Shown in pieces: positions 45,266-58,600 of a DNA stretch of 64,000 bases. Below the pieces are notes generated by a model. That model ran no database searches and was not told the DNA's origin. It saw only the letters and a list, made by a program, of their open reading frames with translations. A program made the position numbers and the translations under genes. The stretch is from Mactromeris polynyma (Eukaryota; Mollusca; Bivalvia; Venerida; Mactridae). Numbering within the stretch: the first letter of the stretch is position 1; each line of letters starts with the position of its first letter. The stretch is taken from assembly GCA_032209605.1 (NCBI GenBank), contig JASFXZ010000016.1, positions 992,001-1,056,000 of the forward strand, read 5' to 3'.

Positions 45266-47059
45266 TTTTGCCACTTCACCTGACCATCATCAACATATGC
45301 AAGTCCAAATAGCACGTCCTATATCATGTCACACAAATCATATAGTTATTGAAAACCTAGTGTAAGCTTAAAACCCAGTGTTAAATTATGCATACAACTG
45401 AAACAAATTTAAAGCGAAGCGGTCGTTAAGGACGGAACAACGGACCCACTGAAACACTCTACTGGTCTCATTCAAGCTGAACAAAGCAAGAATAGGAACA
45501 GCGATTGAGTAACCATGTAATGTTACATGTACTATAAACCATTTGTCACTAATTTGTTTTTCCGCTCTATTAGTTATTTTGTCTTTCATTTCAACAATTA
45601 ATTAGTTTATTTTTAATATACTATTAAAGTATACCATATTGCGTATAACAGTTTAGCGATAATAAGAAACCGCTTTTTCGAAAATGTTTTCCACACTGTA
45701 CGAAATATACTGTACGTAAATATAAAATGTCAGTATTATTTATAAGAAATCAAATATATTCAAAGCTACAAAGATTTAATTGGAATTTGAATATTATATA
45801 TTCCTCGCATCGGCAAATTAATTCTTAAACACTGAATAGACAACAAAATATATTCATTTTAAAAAAAATGTGTTGAATGAAAACCTAGTTGAAGAGAGGT
45901 TTTTGCTATAGAGAGGACTGCTGTGGAGGGGTTATACTGTATTTCCCATACTTACAGTTGAATATAGTTCAAGCAATACGTGCAGCTATATTCAAAACTT
46001 ACCTTATTCGTTTATTATAGGAGTACAGTGTATCATATAGAACATATTACATGATCAAATCTGGCACTGTTTTCACTAAACTTATCAAATTGAGATTTTG
46101 CTCAAATCAAAATATTTCATTCAGACTAACCATTTATACTTGTGCTTGTATGTCTCAATTACGTCAAATACTAGCTGTATAAACTGACCTTCCATTGTGC
46201 GACTAAACATAAAAGTTTTTTGAGTTTTGAGTTCGATCTCAACTGAGAATCGGGACAAGTGACAAAGTTATGCATCTCATGTAGGTGAATGTAGAATTAT
46301 AATGTAAGTCGTGGTAGAAAAATAAACATTTAAAATGAATGTCATTCATGAAAATGTTTTGGTTAAACGTATTATATTCATAAGTTTGTCAATTTTAGCA
46401 TTTTCTTTTCGTTTAACTCGAACTGGGTTTAGATAATCTTAATAAACTTACGTAGTCGCAAAAATAATTAAGTCGCAAATTGAAGGATATTTTCACATGG
46501 GAAATTGATTCGACGACTGCTATTACTGTGACATTTTGTAACGTAGTGTACCGTGACTGGATAAAAACACTATCATCAGTAAAATCTATACACTTACATT
46601 GTAAAAACGTTTGAAAACATAAGGTAAATCATTCGTAACGATGTCTTTTGATCTATCTGTCGAGCAAAACAATTGTTTTACATGTTAGTGGTTTTTACCA
46701 ATAAAGAATTCATCAGATACGCTTAAAGTGTATGAAATAAACGTTTTTTATAATATATTGCCTTTTATCCTAAAGTTCTATCGATTGTTTTGAATTAGAA
46801 CAAGACAACAACACGAGAACAGTGGGAGTTATCGTATCTTTAATATGATCATGTGATGTGGGTAATAACGATTAGTCGATATTTCTTTGAAAAAACACAA
46901 TTACTTTCATTGACGATCTGGTCTGTTCTGGCAACAGACGTTCATTCGTTATTATTCAATTGTTTAAGTATTGTGGTCACACAAGTTAGTCAATTTATTC
47001 TGTGATTTTTTACGCTTTGGTTTAACGCCATTGTTAAAACTGTTTCAGTTATACATGAC
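45266..47059. other. intergenic DNA, 5' of the TRIM gene
   Basis: No supported exon. A degenerate element at 45888-45945 (gttgaagagaggtttttgc ... gttatactgta) resembles others at 3.2 and 52.1 kb. Confidence 0.4.
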
Positions 47060-47283
47060 CTTCAGTTGACCTGACCATGCAGTTTTCCTGGAACTAATAA
47101 TCAATCACTATCAACTTCCCTTCCACAAGCAGCTGAAATTACACCACATGAATCACGGATGAAGGACAAACGACCGTAGCCAATGACGAAAGGGTTCGAT
47201 CGACCTGGTCCACGCGGGAATCAAACCCGGACCACCCAGTTGACAACTCAGCGCTCCATCAACTGAGCTTACCGGGCGATCAC
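47060..47283 (-). mobile_element. tRNA-derived SINE (family S1)
   Basis: The minus-strand head is well kept: gcccggtaagctcagttgatg, anticodon-like GTC, and B-box gtccgggtttgattcccg. The body follows with tgattcatgtggtgtaa and gaagggaagttgatag. Confidence 0.75.
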
Positions 47284-47394
47284 ATATTAATAGGATTGTT
47301 TGGATTAAAGAATGCGTGCAAACAATCTAAATCGATGTCACAGTTAAGTACTCTATTCAAGAATATGAGGACTGCACAGTGTATGTATTTTGTC

Positions 47395-47615
47395 GCCTGG
47401 TTAATCATTCGGTAGAACATTTGAATGTCAAGCTGGAGGTTGAAGGACATGCTATAACAATTTAACTGAAAACAATACGCCCCAGGTCACGTGTCCTCCA
47501 CATTTGATTCATGTAGATAGATTTCAGTTGCTTGCAAGAAGCAGGAAATTCTGATTAAGTCATCTGACCGCCATACATAACTGGAATACTGTTGAAAAAG
47601 GCGTACAAATCTAAC
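47395..47615 (+). mobile_element. tRNA-derived SINE (family S1), decayed head
   Basis: The head remnant gcctggttaatcattcggt agaac has no clear B-box. The body has gtgtcctccacatttgattc, gttgcttgcaagaagc and the tail ccgccatacataactgg aatactgttgaaaaaggcg. Confidence 0.6.
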
Positions 47616-47659
47616 GCTACTACAACATTTATATATATTATATTCCGCAGAAAAAAGGG

Positions 47660-47862
47660 ATGCAATATAGCGCGGTACCATTCTCTACTTTAAAAGAACA
47701 CATGGCTGCAATATACCGCAGTACCATTGTCTACTTTAAAGAACATTGGGGTGCAATATACCGCGGTACCATTGTCTACTTTAAAAAACATAGGGCTGCA
47801 ATATACCGCGATATCATTCTCTACGTTAAAGAACATAGGACTGCAGTTATTGGCAGTTACTT
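47660..47862 (+). repeat. 45-bp tandem repeat, about 4 copies, open in one frame
   Basis: Units contain gctgcaatataccgcggt followed by accattgtctactttaaag. The plus-strand frame 47660-47875 stays open (71 codons) with a 15-aa period (AAIYRSTIVYFKEHW-like). Differences between units include both silent and replacement changes. No family was recognised, and it is probably a short minisatellite. Confidence 0.7.
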
Positions 47863-47875
47863 CAATCTAATGTAA

Positions 47876-49425
47876 TGTTTATATATGAATCTGTTCAATC
47901 ACTGATCAATAACAATTCATAAATAGACTGCTAAGTCTGGAGGATTTAATAAAACAAACAAGACATGTTTAAAGATAATGATTTATTACGTATTCATGTT
48001 AAAAGTATTACGATGTGGTAATAAAAATATAATATAAAAGGATACAATGAAAGATCATAAAACATCAGAACTCAGTATTTACAGGAGAGAGTATGTGTGG
48101 GTATGAAGATCGCAATAAATTAAGTAGAAATAGCAAGTAATTATACTGTAGCAATCTGACCGAATAAAACGATCGAAAATAATGTCGGTGAAATCATGTT
48201 TCTGCCAAGATAGATCATAAAACATAAAAAATACATCGATACTGGTACTATGAAGAATCAACCGACTTACGACTTCACAGGTCATCAAATGGCTATTTCC
48301 CAATCAATAAACTTAACTAACGATCGATCTGCCACTATCAAACATGTATTTTATAAAAGTGTCCACAATTCAGCTCAGCTATTATCAAAATTTCAGCCTG
48401 ATGTTATTTTGATATGACTTAAATCTTTCAAGAAGAATTAATTTGTAGATAAATTGCTAACTACTTGGAGATTTAAAATTGATTATAAACATAGAAGTTT
48501 GGCAGTGAATGTTTGAAAATCTCCATGTCTTTGATCATTATCAGAAGCCTTGTACAGCTCAACCTATCCAGAGCAACAACCTCCTCCAACATTATCATTT
48601 TCCTGTAGTAAGAATTGACTATCAAATTAGCCTTAGTGCTCTTAGTAGTCAGTACATTTAACTGATCACAAGTATGACTGAATCGTAACAATACGAACAA
48701 AAACTCCCCTATTATGTGCACATTTCTTAAAAAGCTGGTTTCCTGTACTTATACACTTCAGTGCAGTAATTATGTTAAAAAACACAGCGACAATTAGTAA
48801 ACACTTTAACAGTCATATCAGCAGAGTAAAATATTATTATTGCAAATAAGCAGACGCGAAAAAAGTGTACACTGAAAGAAATTAGTTTGTTCTAATTAGT
48901 GTTCTGACAAGAGATTTGTTAATTACAAACTACACAGAGACATCGGGGCACCATTAATAGAAGCGTAGAGTGTGAACTTCTGAAATCTAAATGGAATAAA
49001 AATACAAGAAAAGACATTTATGTCTGCTTGTTAAATATTGCCATAATTGTATTCTGCAAAAACTCAGCGCTCGTCAGAAATAAATAATAGTTCTGCTACA
49101 AAAACATACATTAAACAAGTATTAAAACTCAAGAAATGACAAAACGCCTCCCCTTACAAGGCCACCTGCTATTTTGTAGGATAGTTATTAAAATTATGAT
49201 GGTAATATTACGCAAAGTAAATTAATGTAGTTAGTAATAAAAGTCGCTCAGCAAACAAAAACAGTGTAGGCAAACTTATATCTAATTATGAAAATATATG
49301 GTTATGAATAAAATGTTTGGTACGAAAGTTCCGAGTGCAAATGAGTACAATAAATAATATAAAATGATGACGTCAGTGGACGGAAAACAATGGCGCCATG
49401 AAACAAACATCCGTGCACTTCGATC
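47876..49425. other. 3' flank of the SLC6 gene
   Basis: AT-rich, probably including 3' UTR. No further exon was found. A fragment at 48545-48625 (gagcaacaacctcctcc .. cctgtagtaagaattgac) matches part of the element at 52107-52273. Confidence 0.4.
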
Positions 49426-49675
49426 TCAACATGGCGACTCATTTCCTGATTCAGTATCTTCTGAAGGTTTTGAAACTGAAACTGCAACATTGTCTTCTAC
49501 GTCATTTATTTCGTTTGTGAGACCACAAAATGGCATCCAAAAGAATAACTTTGCTTCCCACTTTGTCTTCCAACTGGATTCGCATCTGCGGTTATCATTT
49601 CTCCTAAATGCTAGCTCTGCCTTCAGTTTCTCACGTGGGAAAAATGCGGGTTCCGGTTGCGTCCAGTTGTACAGT
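49426..49675 (-). CDS. SLC6 gene exon 12 (C-terminus and stop)
   Basis: Acceptor attgtag|A completes Arg; then [20 protein letters not shown], matching the family pattern of a proline/tryptophan-rich post-TM12 segment. A charged tail follows (..TESGNESPC, stop TGA at 49426-49428). Confidence 0.88.
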
Positions 49676-52600
49676 CTACAATTTGACAGAATGTTTTGGC
49701 ATGAAATCATTTGCAATAAAAAAAAACTAATAAACTCGAAATTATTTTTAAACATTCCAACTACTTGTATCTATGTTGAATAGAGTATTTCAAAGGGACA
49801 TTTTAAGTAATATTATGCTCATTTGTGTCCACTTGCCATGAAAACTATATTTCATATGATTGAAACACCAATAAATGTAGCTCTACATTAACAAAAATAC
49901 ACTAATAATGTATCCCTCTTGTCTTTATCAGTATTTGTCGAAAAACGATGTTTGTATTATCATAAAATTGAAAACCTTCCAGATTTTGTACAAGCAAGAT
50001 ATAAATTTAAGTTTTGTCTGCTAGTAATATGATAGTCACAACAATATTTTCAATCAGTTATACATTGCAATGCTTCTTACTAAAGATGTTCTAGCTGATG
50101 TCACAATAATACTGCATGAAGCCCATTCAAACAGTAAACGTTCAGATGAGCCTGATACATCTTTAATCTAGTGATCGGACGTGTTAGCAATAACACAGAT
50201 TCAGATCTGTATCTATATCGATGTGTGGGAATGGCGGATTTATAGCCTAACACAGACTACTTGTAATATACAGTAAAACCTCAATGATACTACCACACTT
50301 GGGACCCTTGAAAACTGGTCTTCGTATTGAGGTTGAATAAAGAGTAAATCAGAGACAATGGACTTGAACATTGTGTTCTAAATTTCGAGGTGGTCTTATC
50401 ATTGAGGTGGTCTATAAGTGGGGTTTTACTGTACATTAGATTTACTATAACTAATGATAATGTGTGACTTGTTCGCGACTTCAGTATACCATCGCGACTT
50501 CAGTATACCAACAAGCGATGAATGCACACTAAATTTCATTTATTTGACAATTGAAATCATTATATTTGGTTCAATGTATTTGGAAACGCATTGGCTTACA
50601 TCTGGATAAATATCCTACCTGAAATATTTCACTATAGCCACACCAGGTATCCATAATGTTGGTGTAAGGATAAGAAAAGCAGCGAGAAACTTGCACCATC
50701 CAGGCCAGTCTGTTGTCACATTCTCTCCCTGTCAATGTATTCAGTTATAATTAAAACTAGAAGAATAAGTTATGTCTTATGCTACAATAAAAGATAGAAC
50801 GAGTATTTGACCACTTGGCCTCATCTCATTGAGATATATCTCCAGCTTACAATGTCAAGAACTTATATTTAGAATAACAGAGCGCTGGACCGATGAAAGA
50901 GTTGGCCCACAAACTAAATTTGTCAATGGTAAGATTATCAAACTTTTGTTGAAAGGGTTTCATTTAGCCTAATTAAGAAATAAATTATTTGACTTGAGCC
51001 AATTCCCTATTTGAGACGTGTTGTGAAACATAGGCTAATAGTTTCGCCACATAAAACGTAAGATGGAGAGACGTCTGTGGACTTGCGCATCCATATTCGG
51101 AACTCGGTCAATATCGCGAATCAAGTATACATAGTAGCGCCCGAGGAGTTTCGAATGGCGCGTTCAGTTAGTTAAATTGAGTTCGTTCCAAGTCACTCCT
51201 GTTATACATTTTAAAAACAGCTGTACTGATGACAAATAGGAAATAGAAGCCGCCACTGTTGGCATTTAGATGCGTTCATGGATTTCATCGCTTGCGTGTA
51301 AGCATTGTAATATTTAACATTACTAAACAAACAAGTCATTGTCAGTACCTCGACTAATCCAGTGACACTATAGCATTTAGGTTGATGACAGAAATACGCG
51401 ACATTCTAACTGACATTTATTATTTGTGCACAAAAGAAATCTATGTAGAGATAGATATAGTCATAACGTCCAAAAATCGTGGAATTATTTGGTAAACAAA
51501 TATTAGTTCTTTAAGCAAAGGCCGTCACTAGTCGTTTGTTTAGTATCAAATATCACTACAACAGAAATGTATTTAAATACTTCTAACATTGATAAAGGCA
51601 AGACATATATAATGTTACATTCTGACTCCACAACCAGCGCGTTGAACACATCTATATTGTAGGCTATATACCGTGTCTCTTTGTACATCCCCTAGCCAAA
51701 GATCGACACTCGTCCTTTTTTGCAAAATTTCGCAAAACAACTGAACGATTATTTAAACTGTTTTGCAGATTCGAGGTGTAATAATAGTCATAATTTGACT
51801 AAAATATTCTAAATAACTCTAATTAAAATATCTTATGGTTGTTTGATGGTTATTCACGTTACGTATCGGTTTCGTTTGCCCATAAATCTACAAGGTTACT
51901 TACGAGTGTTGGGTTCCAGGCTTCGTAGGTGGTTCCACTGGTCATTTTAGCGAGGCTAGCAACCAGAATAATGGACATAGCTATAGGAGAGATGTACTTC
52001 CAGCATGCCAGCCAGTACCAGTTAGGTCGCTGACCTGTCATCAACTCGATATCGTCACTAAACCTGCAAGCAAAATAACGGACATGAAATAAAAATACAA
52101 TTCTGTGTACAGTAAAACCTCCATAGATCAATAACCTCTCTTCAACGACATTATTATTTTTCCTGTAGTAAGAATTTCCTATTAATATAACCTCTCTAGA
52201 GCAACAACCCGTCATCAACAGCCATATTGTGCGTCACCCAACGGATGTTGCTGTACAGAGGTTGACTTGTATGCGTGTATATTAACCAGGAATACTAACT
52301 GACCGGTCTGCTAATTTGGTTCCACCGGCTAAGAACGCTAAAATCATCACATGTATATCCCCAAAACTCAATTTCTTCGTTACTTACTGTAACAATCGAT
52401 CGCTGCGTTGCGTTTGTTTTTGTTTTTTTTGCACGGACCCAGAGATAGACAAATAAATCATAGATCGGACACAGAGTGAACTGAAAGCATTTCATGAAAG
52501 AATTTTTTTAACCGTTTATAGCCATAAAATCATATACATGTGCAATACAGAATATTTTGTCATATCAATAACATAAACCAATTTTAACAATTCGAGAACT

Positions 52601-55600
52601 ATAATATTTCGTACCATGAAGTATTTAAGAAGGTAAGTGAGATGTTTTAAGTAATAACATCGAAAATGTTTATCTTCTACGAAACAAAAGTAGTAGATTA
52701 ACAAGATGTTTTATATTTTCGTCTATGAGGAAAAATGAGAAAGAAATGGGAACAATTAGAAAAGTGTACAATAAACGGTTTTCTATTCGCGAAACAATCT
52801 ACGAAATAGAATAGAAAACACAAGATGTACCTTCCACATTATAGTTAAGAATTATTTCAGATTTTTAAACTTCTCTCGGCTTTTCTGCTTTGCCTATACA
52901 ATTTTCTCAAGAAGGTAAACGTGGGCCTAAGATTCACATATTCAAATCTTCTTTCAGTAAGACGTCTGAGTAATTATTAATTCGGTTGTTATAATTTATT
53001 ACTGCAAACTGTAATTTCATAGTCGCTTAATAGTTTTGTGAAGTAAATATTTGTTTTTGTTGATGCTGATTTAATGAAATATAAACTTTTTCCCCGGTAA
53101 ATAATTAGTATGTCTCATAGAAACTGCACACGAACAGACTTTTGCCCCGCAACATTAATATTTACATTTAATGTCATGCTAGAGAGAGCCAGACTTACAA
53201 AAACCTGATTAAAGGGTAACAGAAAATGTGCCATCAAATTTATCAATGAGCAATTTTATTTAGCTTGCATACTTGCGACGAAGTAGAAGGCGGTGTAAAC
53301 TTAATGCGTGGGTACTGTAATTCAAATATCATTTTCTCCAAAACCTCAACAAGTTATTATCTTACAAAAGAGTAAATTGACGAACAGCATTAAGCTGTAT
53401 TGAATACATAATTGAATACGAAGAAGTGCAAACGCATTAACAAACAGCATGTCAAATATCATTGACACATGATACCAGTATAGAATTTCTAATGTGTTTG
53501 CTTACATCGTGTTTATTATAAATTAGTGAAGTATAAATAAACAGACAAATTTAGTTCTTACGTACTGCATTTATAACCGTATATTTTTATTGAATCAATA
53601 CCATGCAGGATTAAGACAGGGCGTATATTTAAGGTCAACTATCAGTTTGAACCGGGTCACAAAGGATCTTGTGTGTGCAAGAAATCGGGGAACTCGGACC
53701 CTTGTAAATGAATCTAGTTCCTTAAACGTTTTAATCAGCGTATTATTAAGTTGAACTTTAAAATTAAAGTTACTGATTAGTCTAGAAATATTTTTCACAA
53801 AGATATATTTAACATACATGTACAAATATGGAAGAAGTAATCAATTAATTAATTATTAGTCTAGACATATTTATTCAAATATATATATATATAATATAGG
53901 CCTACATGTACAAATAAGGATGAACAACATGTAGCTCGTATAACATGACATGCCAAGAACAGAATGGAACAGATGTCTTATAGATTTTTACTACTTTGCG
54001 GAATTTGTATGGAAATTGGCAGCCCATTAGATTAACGTTCCTTGAATAAATATTGCAACTATCACGTTGATATTATATTACAATAATTGAATATAACTAG
54101 TGATATCATATGACAGATGCATGTACATTATTATGTTGAACATATTCAACTTAGACTAGAATATATTCTACTCTACTCGTCAATACAGAATCTGCACTAA
54201 CTTTTGACAAAGTTGTCTGAAACGATGAACGTAGTTTCGAAAGATTTGCATCGACGTTTTTCGATGATAATTTAATTCATTTTAATCGTAAATATTAAAC
54301 TGCAATCAACAGAAGATGTAGCCAGTAGCTTATTATAGAAACAATGTGAAATAGTGCGGGCGGGTTAGCACTTTTGACCAGTACACTTCAAATTACTCTC
54401 TATAGGAATAATGTCATCAGGACCTGATAGTGCATGTTTTGGTTCATGTCACAAAAGCATATCTACAATACGGACTTCAGAAACAATGTATTATACCAGA
54501 CAAGATAACACGAATCAGTATCACTATATAGTTGTACGCTCCTCTCAGCACTTTGATTCAACTACTGTTACAATCCCATTGTGTGGAAGTATTGAAATCA
54601 GCGCGCAATGGTAGATTGGATTCTAGGAGAATCTACTTTGAAGGGGGTGAGAATGCTCATTGTCAAAAAAGGAAAAAAGGGTAAAAAATAGAAGAAACCA
54701 CTAAACCCTTTTAAAATTACCATTTTTTGCACAAATCTGACTGAATTGAATAACTTTCACCACATATTTTATCGTTCAATAAGATGAAATCACACAAAGA
54801 GAGGAAGATTCCCGCCACTGGCTTTAAGTAAAATGAGCTAGAACGATTCTAGTGATTAAAATTAATCAAAACCAGACATGAATGAGATATTTACAATACA
54901 TTACATGTTTGTACTTATTACATGAATACTGTTATAATGGGAACGTACCTTTTCAAACCATAAATGTAAGAGACAGCGATGACCTGAGCTAGAGCTACTA
55001 TCAGTAACGGGATGTTACCACTGTATTCGTCAAATAAAATAAACACATATGGACCAGCTTGATTGGCGAAGCACAGAGACAAAATAAATGATAGTCCACA
55101 GATAATACCTGAAAATACACCAGTAAGTATATGTAAGTATTAGAAGTGTGTGAAATGTTTCTTAATTGCCATGTTGAGCGACAGTGAATACAATAACCAT
55201 CTTGGAGAATAGTTGTATCGAGGAGGTGAACGCAAAAGCAATATTTTAAATATATCAGCAAATAGAGTAATAAGTAGACAGATTTGTTTAGCATTCACCC
55301 CTCGATATCGTAACTAAGAATTTTCAAAAAAAAATTGTAGTTTGTAGTCGAACAGCAACAAAAGGACATGATGATGTGGTAAGTTGGTAAATAGATGACT
55401 TCAAAACAAGCAAAGTATGGTTTGCAAACTGTTCGCTAACCAATAAATGAATCCTTTAATTGTTGCGATGCCGACACAATATCAGGAACCACAAGGCTAA
55501 ATGACAAAATGGCAATGAGCATATAATATACCCAAAATATTCCAATACCCTAAAGCAATTTCTGTTAACCTGATGAAATAAGTAACATATTATATCCAAC

Positions 55601-58600
55601 TATAAGGAAAGACCTAGAAAAACTAGTGTTCAAAAATACTCACTGAAGTAGTGCCATTTCTTGACTTTAGGTATAAGGTTCAAGTCTATAAGAGCGGTTA
55701 CCACACTTTCTACCATGCCAAACATGCTGTCCAAACCTAAAGTGAGCAACATTAGGAAAAACAACACAGCCCATAACTGTGCAACCGGAAACTGATTGAT
55801 TGCCTCAGTGAAAGCAATGAATACCAGCCCAGTCCCGGATCCTGACTGAAAATAAATAAAAGATACGAATGTTAATTGTGGTTTTCGAATATTCAGTAAA
55901 CCTTCCGAACGAAAACACGATCGTCATCTTACCAAAGCGTGAGTACACTCTGTGTATGGTATGGAGAACACTAAAGAAGTAGAAGAAAAAGATGATGACG
56001 ATGATGATGACGACGACGATATTTAGAGATCTGTGTTGCACGATTTGCATATCAGGATCTTCCTATGCTAATGCATTCAACTTAGATTCGATCAGCGAAA
56101 CCTCGTATAAAGGAAAGTACACTCTCATGAAAATGAATTCGTAAAACGGTTCGCCAATGGGTAAAACTTTAATAGTTGATTTCAGAATAATTTGCTGAAA
56201 CTGCGATCTCATGTCTTCTGTCTCATTGCTCCAATAGAATAAAATAATTTTATTAGCCAAGTTTGCCACGAAAGAAGAGATAAACTAGGTGAGAAAGAAA
56301 TATCAGACTCAAAAAAATACGACTAATTAATTTCATTGTCATTTATTGTATGTCAGTGATAGGATGCAGACGACATTATATAACGATAAACTTCATAAAC
56401 TGCTTTGTAAAATGTCTTCGTGAGTGAAATTTATTTCTACGAGTTGAAATGCATACCCTTATTTCTGCAATGGTTGTAAAATATTGTTCGAATTTATACA
56501 GCTGTCATAGCCTGTTAATACACTGTTCATATTACGAATCATATTTCATGAATGTTTATTGTAAGCGTTTACAATATCTAGGAAGTTCCCACAGAGATGT
56601 GAAATGAAATTGATCCGTAAATGATACATCATTTAACAATTTTAATACTAGTCTGTTGTCCGCACAGACGATCTAAATGATTATTCATATCGATATGATA
56701 ATTATTCATATTGATAAACTGATATCTCTACACATGTTCCATTTAACATGACTTAATGATAAGATTTCATGAACATCCACTATTGCGAATATATAACCTT
56801 TAGAAACTTATTTTGCCCAGAAATGTTTACCAGAATGAACATATTTGCTATCAATGAACAGCGAATTTGTTGTATTATGTGTGAACTTAATAAAGCATCG
56901 GTTTGAAAATCCTCATTGACAAGAGCAGGACATCTTATTAAAGGCAATACCCGCCGCTATGCCCTTCAACAAAACAACACTTTTTACTCAAATCTGGCAA
57001 TAGTAGCTCAACGATTATTTCACCAAGAATCGTCCAGAGAGAGGAAATCGTCTGAAAAAGGGACAAGTCAACTACTAAAATCAAATTAACAATAGATGAT
57101 ATACCTTTTCTAGTTCATGCTGCAAGTCGCAGACTGGTAATGCTGGCATTTCTCCAACAACTTGATACCATGTTTGGGCGCTATCATCATACAGAGTAAA
57201 GTTAGTGGAAGCTCCCACTGGCGGAATTATCACCTCTGTAGTATTAAACAGCCGTATAAGCTCGGAATTCCTTGTTTCCATACAAGCATTAAAACTCTGA
57301 GTGGCTTTAAAACCTACAAAATAAGCATTGATCAATCATGAACTTTACTTAGAATGATACATGCAGGAAACTGGTTTCAACCGGAATGTTTCATGGAAAA
57401 CTCGAAAAACGTGGTACAGTTTTGTGCAGAAGTGTTTTTTGTTAAGTATACATTGAAGGAAACTCCAAAACGTTATAACTTTGTATATAGTCAGTATGGA
57501 AGATTTTTGTGTCAGATTTTGTTCATATAATGCATCCATGTCTTCGAGGTCATTGCTTTATGTCCGAACTGTTACAATAAGGACGGTGATTTATAGACAT
57601 CTTAGAATTATGTGTTATATACGTCGACAAGAAAGCACGAGAATTGCAGCAAATATTTAATCTAATGAAGTACATGGAAAGCTGTAATGTAATGCAACAA
57701 AATCCAAAGATGTTATACCAATAATCAGCCATATTTCGACCAAACATGGCGGCATTGTCTGCTGTACCGATAAGGATTTAAACTTTAAACTCGATCACTT
57801 CCGGTCATTCTTACATATCAGATAATTTTATATGTATTTACATTTATTTTTACATAACGAACTTAAGGTCATAAATGTAAATTATATTACTCGCGTTAAG
57901 TCAATTGCAAAAATATGCAATAATAACTTCTCCCACTATAGTTTACTTCTCCATAGTTTGTTTTCCATTTAGAAACAAAAATTAAGACGCCGCGTTTTCT
58001 GTATACGATAATTTAGTTCCTGTTCTTATGTTTATCATATAATGAAAACTCAGGCAAGAAATAAGTGTCGATGAGTCAGTTTGAATGACAAACAGTGTAC
58101 AATATTATATAAGTTGGGTTGGAAAACGTGAATGTATAGGAAATGGAAGGATTGGATGGTTGTGGGGTAGGGTCTTGTATCCGCCATGCATGACAACTTC
58201 TAGTTTGTTGTTTTTAAAATTACCAAGAATTGAGAAAATAACGATTCCGGCGAAAACTGAAGTACCACTATTCACTATGGATACACAAATAGCGTCTTTG
58301 TAACAGTTGTTTCTCACGGGCATGTACGAAGCGAAAGCTATGAGACCACCAAACGCCAAGCTCAGACTGAAAAATATTTGCGTCGCCGCCTCAAGCCAAA
58401 CGTGTGGATCTGCAAGCCTCGAAAACTGCAATAATCGTGTAAAATACCAGAACATGGATACAAATGTTTAATTAGTACATGAAGGCCTAAGAGGACCATA
58501 GAAAAACCGAAAACCTGGAAAACACCGAAAACACGTTATAAGTAAAATAACAACCATTTTGTATTATCTATTGATTTAAATGGGCCGTTTTTTTCGGTCG

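Noticed and set aside
45266..45274. GTG start three codons before the TRIM ATG
   Set aside because: Animal genes start at ATG, and an ATG follows in frame at 45265.
47200..47280. tRNA-Asp-like gene on the minus strand
   Set aside because: The head is well preserved, but it continues into the S1 SINE body.
56063..56269. Minus-strand 68-codon ORF between SLC6 exons 7 and 8 as an extra or alternative exon
   Set aside because: No resemblance to EL4 or any SLC6 segment, and the phases do not fit the neighbours.
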